Origin: JBBDQZ01 sp040905705
GTDB taxonomy: Bacteria > Bacteroidota > Rhodothermia > Balneolales > Natronogracilivirgulaceae
Direction: 5' to 3'
Assembly (NCBI GenBank): GCA_040905705.1
Contig: JBBDQZ010000029.1
Span: 248,001 to 312,000, forward strand
Length of the DNA: 64,000 nt
Shown piece after piece: positions 8,374 through 17,005 of this stretch. The notes below the pieces were generated by a model. That model did no database searches. It had not been told where the DNA came from and saw only the letters and a list, made by a program, of their open reading frames with translations. The position numbers were made by a program, and so were the translations under genes. Position 1 is the stretch's first letter. Every line of letters starts with the position of its first letter.

Positions 8374-9597
8374 ATGATAGTAATACCATTAGGAGTCTCA
8401 TCGGCGACTCCTACAGCTGTTCGACATTTACCGTCATTGGCATTATGGAGAGAAGGAAGTGTTTATCTGTTTGATTGTGGAGAAAACACTCAGATGCGGC
8501 TGCTTCAGGCAGGTGTAAAGAGATCCAAGGTGGAATGTATTTTTATTTCTCATCTTGATGGAGATCATATTTTTGGATTGTTTGGTCTGATAAGCACCCT
8601 TCAGTTACAACGGCGAGATAAACCACTTACAATCGTTGGCCCGGCAGGATTAAAAAAAATGATCGATTCGGTTTTCAAAGTAGCCGAAATGAAACTGGAT
8701 TTTGAAATCAAGTTCAAAGAATTAAAAAGTGATATCGATCATGAAGTTGTACTTGACGAGGACGAGTTCTATGTCGAAGCCCGGCCGATGAAGCACAATA
8801 AATTCTGTGTGGGATACCGCTTCCAGGAAAAGGAGAAGCCCGGAAAGGTGGATGCTGAAAAAGCAAAAGAAGCCGGAATTACCGATGATGAACAATTCAA
8901 GATACTTAAGGCCGGGGACGACGTAACACTGGAAGATGGAACCGTTGTACATTCAGTTGACATTGTCGGTGACACCAGACCAGGACACAGCTTTGTGTAT
9001 ATCACCGATACTGAATTTTGCGAAAATGCCATCCGGCTGGCTGAAAACGCTACAGTTCTCTTTCACGAAGCCACTTTTGGAGTACCACTCAAAGAAAAAG
9101 CGGAGGATACAGGTCACTCAAGTGCACAAGATGCTGCTATTGTGGCTAAGACAGCCAAGGTGGAACGACTTGTTATCGGACATTTTTCTGCACGCTACTC
9201 CAATCAGTTTTTATTGCTGAAAGAAGCAAGGGGAGTTTTTGAAAAAACCTGGTTAGCCTATGAACTTCGCCCTATTTTTACGCTTCCCGACCAGGAGAAG
9301 GGGATTGTGAGCCCGAGAGTCGAAATCATTGATCTGAATGATAAACGTGCCCAAAAATCCAAAACAGGTTTCAAACCGTCGGGAAATAAAAGAAAGGGAG
9401 GCTTTAAAAAGCGTAGGTTTAAGCGAAAACCGACGAATGCACGATACTACAAAGGAAGCGATCAGGATCGCGGGAAGCGCACACACAAACCTTTCAAGCG
9501 AACTGATGAAGAACGCTCGAAATCCAGCCCGCATCGCCCAAATAAACCGTTACCGATAACTCCGCGAACTCCATTCGATGACTTCGACCGCTTCTGA
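8374..9597 (+). CDS. rnz: ribonuclease Z with altered metal motif and basic tail
   Basis: RNase Z cleaves the 3' trailer of tRNA precursors lacking an encoded CCA (the tRNA-Leu in this window is one). The metallo-beta-lactamase fold is clear: GVSSATPT at the N terminus, H60, D64 and H65 in the metal motif, H141, D212 in YITDTEF, HEATF, GHSSAQDA with H248, and H270 in GHFSARY. The second histidine of HxHxDH is Asp62 (SHLDGDH instead of THLHGDH). The enzyme core ends near residue 320; a further 85 residues are rich in Lys and Arg and may bind RNA. A GGAGAGG ribosome site precedes the ATG. It overlaps the next gene by 20 bp. Confidence 0.88.
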   Translation: MIVIPLGVSSATPTAVRHLPSLALWREGSVYLFDCGENTQMRLLQAGVKRSKVECIFISHLDGDHIFGLFGLISTLQLQRRDKPLTIVGPAGLKKMIDSVFKVAEMKLDFEIKFKELKSDIDHEVVLDEDEFYVEARPMKHNKFCVGYRFQEKEKPGKVDAEKAKEAGITDDEQFKILKAGDDVTLEDGTVVHSVDIVGDTRPGHSFVYITDTEFCENAIRLAENATVLFHEATFGVPLKEKAEDTGHSSAQDAAIVAKTAKVERLVIGHFSARYSNQFLLLKEARGVFEKTWLAYELRPIFTLPDQEKGIVSPRVEIIDLNDKRAQKSKTGFKPSGNKRKGGFKKRRFKRKPTNARYYKGSDQDRGKRTHKPFKRTDEERSKSSPHRPNKPLPITPRTPFDDFDRF

Positions 9598-11389
9598 CAA
9601 GCGCTCTGAAAAGGGGAATAGGGCAAATCGGAAAGTCGTTGACAGTTATCTGATTCGTCGGCTTTATTTCTTTTTGGCACCCTATAAATGGTTGTTGCTG
9701 TTGGGTCTTGTACTTACCCTCTCAGTTGCCTTTTTGGGTCCGATACGCCCGTATTTGACGCAAATTGCTGTAGACAACTATATATCTACTAACGATGTGG
9801 GAGGCCTGGGGCGAATCATGCTCCTGTTCCTGGGTCTGTTGCTGCTTGAAACGTTTCTGCTTGTTATCAACACCTATTTAATGCGCTGGGTGGGACAGGC
9901 CGCTTTATTCAAACTTAGAAATGCTGTTTTTGAAAAGATTCAAAACCTGCACGTCCAGTTTTTTGATAAAAACCCGATTGGACGTCTGATCACACGGACC
10001 ACAAGTGATATTGAAGCGCTTAGTGATCTGCTTTCATCCGGTGTGGTTAATATCATAGGTGACTTGTTTCGGATCGTATTTATCCTGGGGTTTATGTTCT
10101 CCATGAGTTGGGAGCTCTCATTGGTCAGTATGAGTGTTCTACCTTTACTTTTTTATGCAACATTCTGGTTTAAAGCCAGGGTACGTGTCTCTTTTTTGAA
10201 TGTCAGAGATCAGATTGCCCGTTTACATTCCTTTATTCAAGAGCATATTAGCGGAATGAGCGTGATTCAACTGTTTGGCAGGGAGAAATATGAAGCCCGG
10301 AAATTTGACCGTATCAACCGGGATCACACCGATGCACATATCCGGACCATCTTCTACTTTGCTCTTTTCTGGCCGGCAGTGGAAGTTATCGCGTCACTGG
10401 CTATGGCTCTGGTTATCTGGTATGGTGGAGCACAGGCGCTTTCTGGAGGGGTGACTTTTGGTATATTATTGGCCTTTATACAATATGTACGGCAATTTTT
10501 TGTTCCAATTCAGGATCTTTCAGAGAAATTTAATACCCTTCAGAGTGCAATGGCTTCATCGGAACGTATTTTCGGAGTTCTTGACGCTGAAAACAAAATC
10601 ACTGATCCAGAGCATCCCCGTAGGCCACTTCGACGTGAAGGGCATATCCGGTTCGACCATGTAACGTTTCGCTATAACGAATCCGAGGAAGATGTACTGA
10701 AAGATGTAAGCTTTGAAGTTAAACCAGGAGAGGTGGTAGCCATTGCAGGTGCTACAGGTGCCGGAAAGACAACTATTCTCAATCTGTTGATGAGATTCTA
10801 TGATATCTCACAAGGCGGTATCACACTCGATGGGATAGATATCCGCGAAATGGAACAGTCTTATGTTCGATCATGTTTTGGATTGGTACTGCAGGATAAT
10901 TTGCTTTTCGCCGGCTCGATTATGAATAATATCACTCTTGGTAATGAGCATATTTCCCGTGAAAAGGTTTTACAGGCAGCAGAACTGGTGCAGGCCGATC
11001 GATTCATTAAAAAATTACCAGGCGGATATCAACACCGGCTTAGTGAGCGGGGGAGCTCGCTTTCAATGGGGCAACGACAATTAATCTGCTTTGTTCGCGC
11101 ACTGGTATATGATCCCACAGTACTTGTACTTGACGAAGCTACATCCAATGTGGATTCAGAAACAGAGTTCCTGGTCGCAAAAGCACTGGACACGTTGATG
11201 AAAGGCCGCACTTCACTGGTTATTGCTCATCGGCTGTCAACAATTCAACATGCCGACAAGATTTTGGTTATGCACAAAGGAAAAATTCGAGAAACAGGAA
11301 CCCATCATGAATTAATTGCACAACAAGAGGGCATATACAGGCGTCTATATGAGTTGCAATTTAAAGACCAATTGCATCGGGCGATCTGA
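9578..11389 (+). CDS. heterodimeric ABC exporter subunit, catalytic Walker B
   Basis: A 603-residue half-exporter: membrane domain with six helices, then an ATPase domain with Walker A GATGAGKTT, Walker B VLVLDEATSNVD and switch His in VIAHRLSTI. The catalytic glutamate is present, while the signature reads LSMGQ rather than LSGGQ. That is the complement of the subunit at 6369, as expected if one composite ATP site is active and the other is degenerate. The pair probably exports drugs or lipids from the inner membrane. The ATG lies inside the end of rnz (20-bp overlap), so all three genes appear to be one operon. Confidence 0.9.
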   Translation: MTSTASDKRSEKGNRANRKVVDSYLIRRLYFFLAPYKWLLLLGLVLTLSVAFLGPIRPYLTQIAVDNYISTNDVGGLGRIMLLFLGLLLLETFLLVINTYLMRWVGQAALFKLRNAVFEKIQNLHVQFFDKNPIGRLITRTTSDIEALSDLLSSGVVNIIGDLFRIVFILGFMFSMSWELSLVSMSVLPLLFYATFWFKARVRVSFLNVRDQIARLHSFIQEHISGMSVIQLFGREKYEARKFDRINRDHTDAHIRTIFYFALFWPAVEVIASLAMALVIWYGGAQALSGGVTFGILLAFIQYVRQFFVPIQDLSEKFNTLQSAMASSERIFGVLDAENKITDPEHPRRPLRREGHIRFDHVTFRYNESEEDVLKDVSFEVKPGEVVAIAGATGAGKTTILNLLMRFYDISQGGITLDGIDIREMEQSYVRSCFGLVLQDNLLFAGSIMNNITLGNEHISREKVLQAAELVQADRFIKKLPGGYQHRLSERGSSLSMGQRQLICFVRALVYDPTVLVLDEATSNVDSETEFLVAKALDTLMKGRTSLVIAHRLSTIQHADKILVMHKGKIRETGTHHELIAQQEGIYRRLYELQFKDQLHRAI

Positions 11390-11471
11390 TCTGAAGGTTT
11401 CCATAATTTAATAAAAACCACTAATCAATCACTTTGGTCCAGGTCCGGGTGTGCTTGAAGTAATTGAGTTG

Positions 11472-12299
11472 TTAAATCGTAACAGAAGTAACATATTCAA
11501 TCACCTCTTCAGGTGTATCCGGCGGCAGGCAATAAAAACGGTCACAATGCACTTTCCCGTCATTGAATAATGTTGGTTCTCCGCTGGAAAAAATACCGGT
11601 TCGAAATCCGGCGGACTCCATAATGGCTGCCGGTGCAGCCAAATCCCAATAAGCGTTTTTTCGAAAACTTACAAACCCGGAACTGGGGCCGCTTAACGGA
11701 CCGATTATGTTGTGTACGGCACTGGATGTGCGCCGTACAGGCAAATGGGTAACAGCTTCAAGACGACTTCTGAGCAGTGGTTGCGCTCCCTTTACTACCA
11801 ATGGCATCTGTTGCCGCCAACTAACTTTCCGTATCATTTCCCGGTAATGGTGAATTGTGGTGTAAAGACGGGCCGAATGAAAAGTGCTTCCATATAAAAC
11901 ACAGTTCCTTTCCGGTTGATAGAGAATGCCGAATCCGGCAACTCCATGAATACAAAGACTGATCAGAACAAAATAGTTGGGCGAGCCTTCAATAAACTTT
12001 CCTGTTCCATCAATGGGATCAACATACCAGACCAAATCGCTATGGGAATGATATTGGTGTGAAGGCTCGTACTCTTCCGTGACTATTGCTTCTCCAGGGA
12101 ATGCACGGGACAACAAATCAATCCAGTAGAGACTCATTTCCTCATCGATATTGGTTACATTGGAGCCGTCATATTTTCTTTTAACAGAAAAATTCTTGTT
12201 TCTGTGTAATAGCCTGAGCTTTCGGCCGGTTTCCTCCAAATAGGGATAAAGCCATTTGAAACGTAAGCTAAACTCATTTTCGGTCATGTTTTTAAGCAT
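11472..12299 (-). CDS. inositol monophosphatase-family phosphatase
   Basis: A 275-residue member of the Mg-dependent inositol-phosphatase superfamily. The metal-binding motifs are present: EE at residues 75-76, DPIDGT at 94-99, and WDLAAPAAIMESAG near the C terminus. Bacterial members dephosphorylate inositol phosphate, histidinol phosphate, or 3'-phosphoadenosine 5'-phosphate (CysQ). Features here do not decide between these; the missing histidine cluster does not point to HisN. It stands alone, facing the exporter operon end to end. Confidence 0.8.
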   Translation of the reverse strand: MLKNMTENEFSLRFKWLYPYLEETGRKLRLLHRNKNFSVKRKYDGSNVTNIDEEMSLYWIDLLSRAFPGEAIVTEEYEPSHQYHSHSDLVWYVDPIDGTGKFIEGSPNYFVLISLCIHGVAGFGILYQPERNCVLYGSTFHSARLYTTIHHYREMIRKVSWRQQMPLVVKGAQPLLRSRLEAVTHLPVRRTSSAVHNIIGPLSGPSSGFVSFRKNAYWDLAAPAAIMESAGFRTGIFSSGEPTLFNDGKVHCDRFYCLPPDTPEEVIEYVTSVTI

Positions 12300-12402
12300 C
12301 GCAGATTATCAGTGAAACTGTTTCCTGTTTTGTAATTTTATTATATTAAATTGTTGTGGCATATTCCCCAATCGAAATGATGATTATTTACAGGCTTGCA
12401 CT

Positions 12403-12645
12403 ATGGCTGAAGATAAAACCAATGCACAAGAAAAATGGGATGAGTTGTCAAAAAAAATTGACAGCACATACAATGATGTTATACAAAAGTTGAATGAAGA
12501 AAAAGACCGGCTTGAAAATGAACTTCGACATGAGTATCGGATCGCCAGAAAATATGTCCGATCACATCCGGAAGAAGGGGTGACTTATGCATTTGTTGGC
12601 GGGGTGGTCATCGGCATTCTTGTGGCTAAAATATTTTCACGGTGA
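12403..12645 (+). CDS. small DUF883/ElaB-like membrane-anchored protein
   Basis: An 80-residue protein with a charged, coiled-coil-like N-terminal 55 residues (KLNEEKDRLENELRHEY) and one C-terminal membrane segment (YAFVGGVVIGILVAKIF). The layout and the VRSHPEEGVTYAFVGG junction resemble the ElaB/YqjD (DUF883) family, tail-anchored proteins some of which bind ribosomes. The similarity is by layout more than by strict motif. An intrinsic terminator follows 120 bp downstream, so it is probably a single-gene unit. Confidence 0.6.
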   Translation: MAEDKTNAQEKWDELSKKIDSTYNDVIQKLNEEKDRLENELRHEYRIARKYVRSHPEEGVTYAFVGGVVIGILVAKIFSR

Positions 12646-12763
12646 GTTTCGATCGCATTCATCACTTTGTTAACGGTTAATATATTGGCAATGCTCTGCA
12701 TGTATAGAGGGCTTAATTTGTTTTTATCCCCGGCCAATACCTGTTATTTTTAATAAGCATATG

Positions 12764-12795
12764 CGGTTACTCCGGGCGGTGTGACCGTTTTTTTT
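12764..12795 (+). terminator. intrinsic terminator upstream of prfB
   Basis: CGGTTAC pairs with GTGACCG (one G-U pair) across a 10-base loop and is followed by eight T. It ends transcription from the small DUF883-like gene; the remaining 41 bp up to prfB would then have to hold the prfB promoter, or prfB is partly fed by read-through. Confidence 0.6.
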
Positions 12796-12836
12796 AACAC
12801 ACATAACTTAACGAACACTTACAACCGGAAATCGGA

Positions 12837-13953
12837 ATGGCTGAATTAGATTTTACCAAGGAACAGGTAGACGAACTGTTGCAGCGTGTGGATGCGCTGA
12901 GGAGGTATCTTTGACTATGACAAACGAAAAGAGCGTATAGCAGAGCTGGAATTCAAGGCACAACAACCCGGTTTTTGGGACGATGCGGACCAGGCTCAAA
13001 AACTGATGCAGGAGCTGAATCACGAAAAAACCTGGGTGGAACAGTGGGACATACTCGATGAACACCGTCAAAATATCTTGCTTTTTCAGGAAATCATGAC
13101 TGAAGGAGATGATGTGGCCGCTGAACTCAATGATGAAATGACCCGGCTCAGGAAAACGGTTGAGGATATGGAGTTCAAGAACATGCTTGATGAACCAGAC
13201 GATCTCCGGGATGCGCTTTTAACAATCAATCCTGGCGCTGGTGGGACGGAAAGTCAGGATTGGGCCGCTATGCTTTACCGGATGTATACTCGTTGGGCTG
13301 ATAAAGAAGGTTTTGACACTACCGTACTTGAATATCAACACGGAGATGTAGCCGGAATCAAAAGTGCAACCATTGAAGTCAAAGGCAATTTTGCCAATGG
13401 CTATCTGAAAGCGGAAAACGGAGTGCACCGTCTGGTTCGTATTTCTCCCTTCGACAGCAATGCACGACGCCACACATCGTTTTGCTCAGTTTTTGTGACA
13501 CCGATTGTTGAAGATGATGTTGAAATAGAATTAAACCAGGATGATATCGAACTTCAAAGGTTCCATGCCGGAGGTAAAGGAGGGCAGAATGTCAACAAGG
13601 TCGAGACCGGCGTACGCCTTATTTGGACAGGCAAGCTTTCTAACGGTAAAGAGGAGCGTGTTGTTGCCGAATGTCAGCAGGAGCGATCTCAAATGCAGAA
13701 TCGCGAGAAAGCAATGACCATGCTCAAATCAAGAATTTATGATCTTGAAAATCGCATTAAAGAAGAAGCAAAAAGCAAACTTGAAAGCACCAAAATGAAA
13801 AACGAATGGGGCTCGCAGATACGTTCCTATGTTTTTCATCCATATAACATGGTAAAAGATCATCGAACCGGATGTGAAACTTCAAATGTTGAAGCAGTTA
13901 TGGATGGTGATTTGAATGAATTTATCAAAGCTTATTTAATGTCGAATGCCTGA
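12837..13953 (+). CDS. prfB: peptide chain release factor 2 (programmed +1 frameshift)
   Basis: RF2 releases finished peptides at UGA and UAA. The reading frame starts at 12837 (MAELDFTKEQVDELLQ), runs 25 codons to an in-frame TGA at 12912-12914, and continues after a +1 shift at GAC TAT GAC (12913 onward) to 13953, giving 371 residues. The catalytic loop AGGKGGQ and the UGA-reading SPF tripeptide (ISPFDSNARRH) are both present, so the whole product is functional RF2. The upstream part is missed by simple ORF calling, which would start wrongly at 13006. The 3' end overlaps nadB by 8 bp. Confidence 0.95.
12900..12914 (+). promoter_or_regulatory. RF2 programmed +1 frameshift site
   Basis: AGGAGG, then TAT, then CTTTGAC. 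The Shine-Dalgarno-like AGGAGG sits three bases before CTT TGA, the same spacing as in Escherichia coli (AGGGGG TAT CTT TGA C). Slow reading of the UGA by scarce RF2 lets the ribosome slip +1, so RF2 controls its own level. Confidence 0.95.
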
Positions 13954-15532
13954 AAAATTTGATTTCCTGGTGCTCGGAAGCGGCGGAGCCGGATTGTCGT
14001 TCGCTTTGAGAGTAGCACGTTTCGGATCGGTGGCTATAATTACAAAAAAGGATAGTGCCGAATCCAATACCAATTATGCTCAAGGCGGATTAGCCAGTGT
14101 TCTTGATAAAGAAGATCATTTTGAAGATCATATTCAGGATACCCTTGTCGCCGGCGCCGATTTATGTCACCAGGATGCGGTGGAACTGGTTGTGCGAAGT
14201 GGTCCTGATGTCGTAAGGGAGCTATTGAATTGGGGGGCACAGTTTACAAATGTGAACGGGCAATTGGACCTGGGACGTGAAGGGGGACATTCGAAGAAGC
14301 GTATTGTTCATGCCGCCGACCGAACAGGGCGGGAAATTGAAAACACCTTACTATCTGCTGTAGACAAACACCATAACATTACCATTTTTGAACACTATTT
14401 TGCTCTTGAACTGATTACAGAACACCATCTTGGGAAAAAAGTTACTCGTTACGACAAAGATACCCACTGTTTTGGAGCCTATGTTTTTGATACTCGTTCG
14501 GCAAAAGTAGTTCCCGTCTATGCCAAGACAACACTTATTGCTACCGGTGGTGTTGGTCAGGTCTATTTACACACCACTAATCCGTCCATAGCTACCGGAG
14601 ACGGAATTGCAATGGCCTTTCGTGCAAAAGCTCGTATTGCCAATATGGAATTTATGCAGTTTCATCCTACAACACTTAATATTCCGGAAGCAAATTCATT
14701 TCTTATATCCGAAGCCGTGCGCGGACGCGGAGGCATATTGCGTGCCCGTGACGGTACAGCGTTTATGGCGAAATACGATAAACGGGCTGATCTCGCACCA
14801 AGGGATATCGTAGCGCGTTCTATTGACGATTGTTTAAAAAAATCAGGAGATGATAGTGTCTATCTTGATGTCACCCATTTAGATAAGTCTGTTTTATCGG
14901 AACATTTTCCACATATTACCCAAACATGCAAAAAATACGGAATTGACATCAGCCGGGACTGGATACCAGTGGTTCCTGCGGCACACTATTTGTGTGGTGG
15001 AGTGATGACTGATATGCATGCTCAGACTTCGATTTACGGACTCTATTGTGCAGGAGAAGCTGCTTTTTCCGGTCTTCATGGAGCAAACCGTTTAGCTTCT
15101 AACAGCTTGTTAGAGGCAATGGTATTTTCCAAAAGAGCAGCAGTACGGGCTGTAGAATATGCTCGTGACGTGACTTGGAACAAGGAAATTCCTGAATGGG
15201 ATGACAGTGGTACTGTTTATGCGGAAGAGGCGGTACTGACCTCACATAACAAGCAGGAACTCCAGCAAATTATGTGGAACTATGTAGGCATCGTACGCAG
15301 CACCTTTCGCCTGGAACGTGCTTTCCGCCGCACCCGTTTATTATATGAAGAAACGGAAGATTTTTATCAGAGAACCAAAGTAAGCGTTCCGCTTTGTGAG
15401 CTTAGGAACATGATCGCAAATGCCTATATGATTATCAGATCTGCATTGAACAGGAAGGAAAGCCGGGGACTTCACTATACAACTGATTACCCGAATCCTG
15501 TTGAATCAGAAAAACACGATACAATCGTCTAA
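13946..15532 (+). CDS. nadB: L-aspartate oxidase
   Basis: NadB oxidises L-aspartate to iminoaspartate, the first step of de novo NAD synthesis; NadA would then use it. The 528-residue flavoprotein begins with the FAD motif VLGSGGAGLSFALRVA, has the NYAQGGLA loop, EGGHSKKRIVHAADRTG, the active-site segment HPTTL...SEAVRGRGG and the C-terminal GLYCAGEAAFSGLHGANRLA block. These distinguish it from succinate dehydrogenase. It overlaps prfB by 8 bp and is followed by coaE after 35 bp, so three unrelated housekeeping genes share a transcript. Confidence 0.95.
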   Translation: MPEKFDFLVLGSGGAGLSFALRVARFGSVAIITKKDSAESNTNYAQGGLASVLDKEDHFEDHIQDTLVAGADLCHQDAVELVVRSGPDVVRELLNWGAQFTNVNGQLDLGREGGHSKKRIVHAADRTGREIENTLLSAVDKHHNITIFEHYFALELITEHHLGKKVTRYDKDTHCFGAYVFDTRSAKVVPVYAKTTLIATGGVGQVYLHTTNPSIATGDGIAMAFRAKARIANMEFMQFHPTTLNIPEANSFLISEAVRGRGGILRARDGTAFMAKYDKRADLAPRDIVARSIDDCLKKSGDDSVYLDVTHLDKSVLSEHFPHITQTCKKYGIDISRDWIPVVPAAHYLCGGVMTDMHAQTSIYGLYCAGEAAFSGLHGANRLASNSLLEAMVFSKRAAVRAVEYARDVTWNKEIPEWDDSGTVYAEEAVLTSHNKQELQQIMWNYVGIVRSTFRLERAFRRTRLLYEETEDFYQRTKVSVPLCELRNMIANAYMIIRSALNRKESRGLHYTTDYPNPVESEKHDTIV

Positions 15533-15567
15533 TTTACAACTAATAACCAAAATCCGGCCATTCAGTT

Positions 15568-16167
15568 ATGATTCAAATTGGAATTACAGGCGGAATAGGA
15601 AGTGGAAAAACTACGGTTTGCAGTATTTGGGAGCGATTGGGTGCACGTGTAGTTTACGCCGATGCACTAGCCAAGTCATTAATGGTGGAAAATAAAGAAC
15701 TCCACAACGATATCATTAAGGTATTTGGCGAGCAGACATTCAATAATGACGGAAGCCTTAACCGAAGCTGGTTGGCGAAGGAAGCATTTGAGGGTAAAAG
15801 GGTTAAGGAATTGAATCGTCTGGTTCACCCATGGGTTTATCAGGAGCTGGAAAAACTGAAGAAAAAAGCCGAAAAAGAAGGGATTGAAATCTTTGTCCGC
15901 GAATCGGCACTCTTACTGGATAATGGCCGGCCGGATGATATTGATGCTGTGATCCTGCTTAAAGCCCCGGAATCGAAACGTATTGAATGGGTAGTCCAAA
16001 GGGATCTGGGTGATGAAGCACATGTCAGAGAACGTATTCAAAACCAACAGGATTATTCAAGGCTTGAACCGCTTGCCGATATTGTGCTCGAAAATGATGA
16101 CAGCAAGGAAAAACTGGAGAAGAAAGCAGAAATAATCTTTCGTGAACTTACAGCTGTGGCGAAATAA
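15568..16167 (+). CDS. coaE: dephospho-CoA kinase
   Basis: CoaE phosphorylates dephospho-CoA, the last step of coenzyme A synthesis. The protein of 199 residues has the P-loop GGIGSGKTT at residues 8-16, the YADALAKSLM segment, RLVHPWVY and RESALLLDNG, all typical of the family. The length is normal. It is the last gene of the prfB-nadB-coaE run and converges on the DUF192 gene, with 96 bp between the two stops. Confidence 0.95.
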   Translation: MIQIGITGGIGSGKTTVCSIWERLGARVVYADALAKSLMVENKELHNDIIKVFGEQTFNNDGSLNRSWLAKEAFEGKRVKELNRLVHPWVYQELEKLKKKAEKEGIEIFVRESALLLDNGRPDDIDAVILLKAPESKRIEWVVQRDLGDEAHVRERIQNQQDYSRLEPLADIVLENDDSKEKLEKKAEIIFRELTAVAK

Positions 16168-16263
16168 TGTCGAGGTGTACTTTACCCGTGGCCCTGAAGT
16201 ACGAGGGAGTTGCTGTATTGTACCGTTGGATGCGTACGCCGGCAGGAGACGATCTGTTTCAAA

Positions 16264-16746
16264 TTATTCCCAGGTGATGCGCATCCCTTCCCTGATGTCG
16301 TATTCGCGTGTAAAACCGGCATTCACTTCAAGAACGTATTGTGCCGGTCCCTCGGAAGTTATTTCTCTGTCCGAATAAGGGGTGGTATTGTTGCGTATCC
16401 GAATTATTTCACGGTTGCTGTTGATAAAAAGGATATCCAGAGAAAGCGGAGTGTTGACCATCCAGAAACTTCGCGGTTTTTCACCATCAAAAAGAAAAAG
16501 CATTCCGGTATTGAAGGGCATGGCATCGACACCCATTAAACCTGAATTGCGTTCTTCCTCTGTTTGTGCCAGTGCCACGTCTACCCGGGCAGCTTCCCGG
16601 TCGCCTTCATAGATATACACTGTTTTTTCAGGGCTGATCGAGGGCCTCTGTTGTCCTGAAGATACATCTGGTTTGTTATTGTTGCATGATACTACACAAC
16701 ATACAATAGTAATAGAGATTAAGAGAAGTATATTTCGTGCTCTCAT
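16264..16746 (-). CDS. DUF192 family lipoprotein
   Basis: The mature part is a DUF192 domain: RVDVALAQTEEERNSGLMG, GMLFLFDGEKPRSFWM, NTPLSLDILFI and a closing YVLEVNAGF. The family is widespread and small; its role is not established. The ATG at 16746 gives a short signal peptide ending in the lipobox VVSC, so the protein is probably lipid-anchored. The open frame continues to 16806, but that would bury the signal peptide behind 20 residues. No partner gene is evident. Confidence 0.8.
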   Translation of the reverse strand: MRARNILLLISITIVCCVVSCNNNKPDVSSGQQRPSISPEKTVYIYEGDREAARVDVALAQTEEERNSGLMGVDAMPFNTGMLFLFDGEKPRSFWMVNTPLSLDILFINSNREIIRIRNNTTPYSDREITSEGPAQYVLEVNAGFTREYDIREGMRITWE

Positions 16747-16907
16747 TTCCGCAGTTATGTAGGAATACAAAATCTTGTTACAAGGATTGCTATAGCTAAC
16801 GTTCATCGACCGTTTATGTGATAAAACAAGATAAGAAAATTGGTGCTCAAAGAGGGATTCAGCGTTCCGTATGCACCTGCGTAAGGCTGTGATAAACCCT
16901 CGTGAAG

Positions 16908-16939
16908 TTTGGCTATTCCCAAATTTTGCCGTATATTTG
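16908..16939 (+). promoter_or_regulatory. Bacteroidota-type promoter of the rimP-nusA operon
   Basis: TTTG at 16908-16911 and TATATTTG at 16932-16939 with a 20-bp spacer match the -33 TTTG / -7 TAnnTTTG consensus of the housekeeping sigma factor in Bacteroidota. Transcription would begin near 16945, immediately ahead of the hairpin at 16948. Confidence 0.6.
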
Positions 16940-16947
16940 AAATTTAG

Positions 16948-16977
16948 AAGTGAGCCCGATAAGGCTCACTTTTTTTG
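16948..16977 (+). terminator. terminator-like hairpin at the 5' end of the rimP-nusA mRNA
   Basis: AAGTGAGCC and GGCTCACTT form a perfect 9-bp stem around CGATAA, and the T-run continues for a few bases. As a structure it is a textbook intrinsic terminator, yet it lies between the promoter and rimP, 29 bp before the start codon. It may be an attenuator acted on by NusA, encoded two genes down, or a 5' stabilising hairpin. Confidence 0.65.
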
Positions 16978-17005
16978 TATTAAATCAACTAAAACCGGAC
17001 GATTC

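Noticed and set aside
16871..17005. Longer N terminus for RimP
   Set aside because: The extra codons cover the promoter and the leader hairpin, and the family begins at the ATG at 17006.
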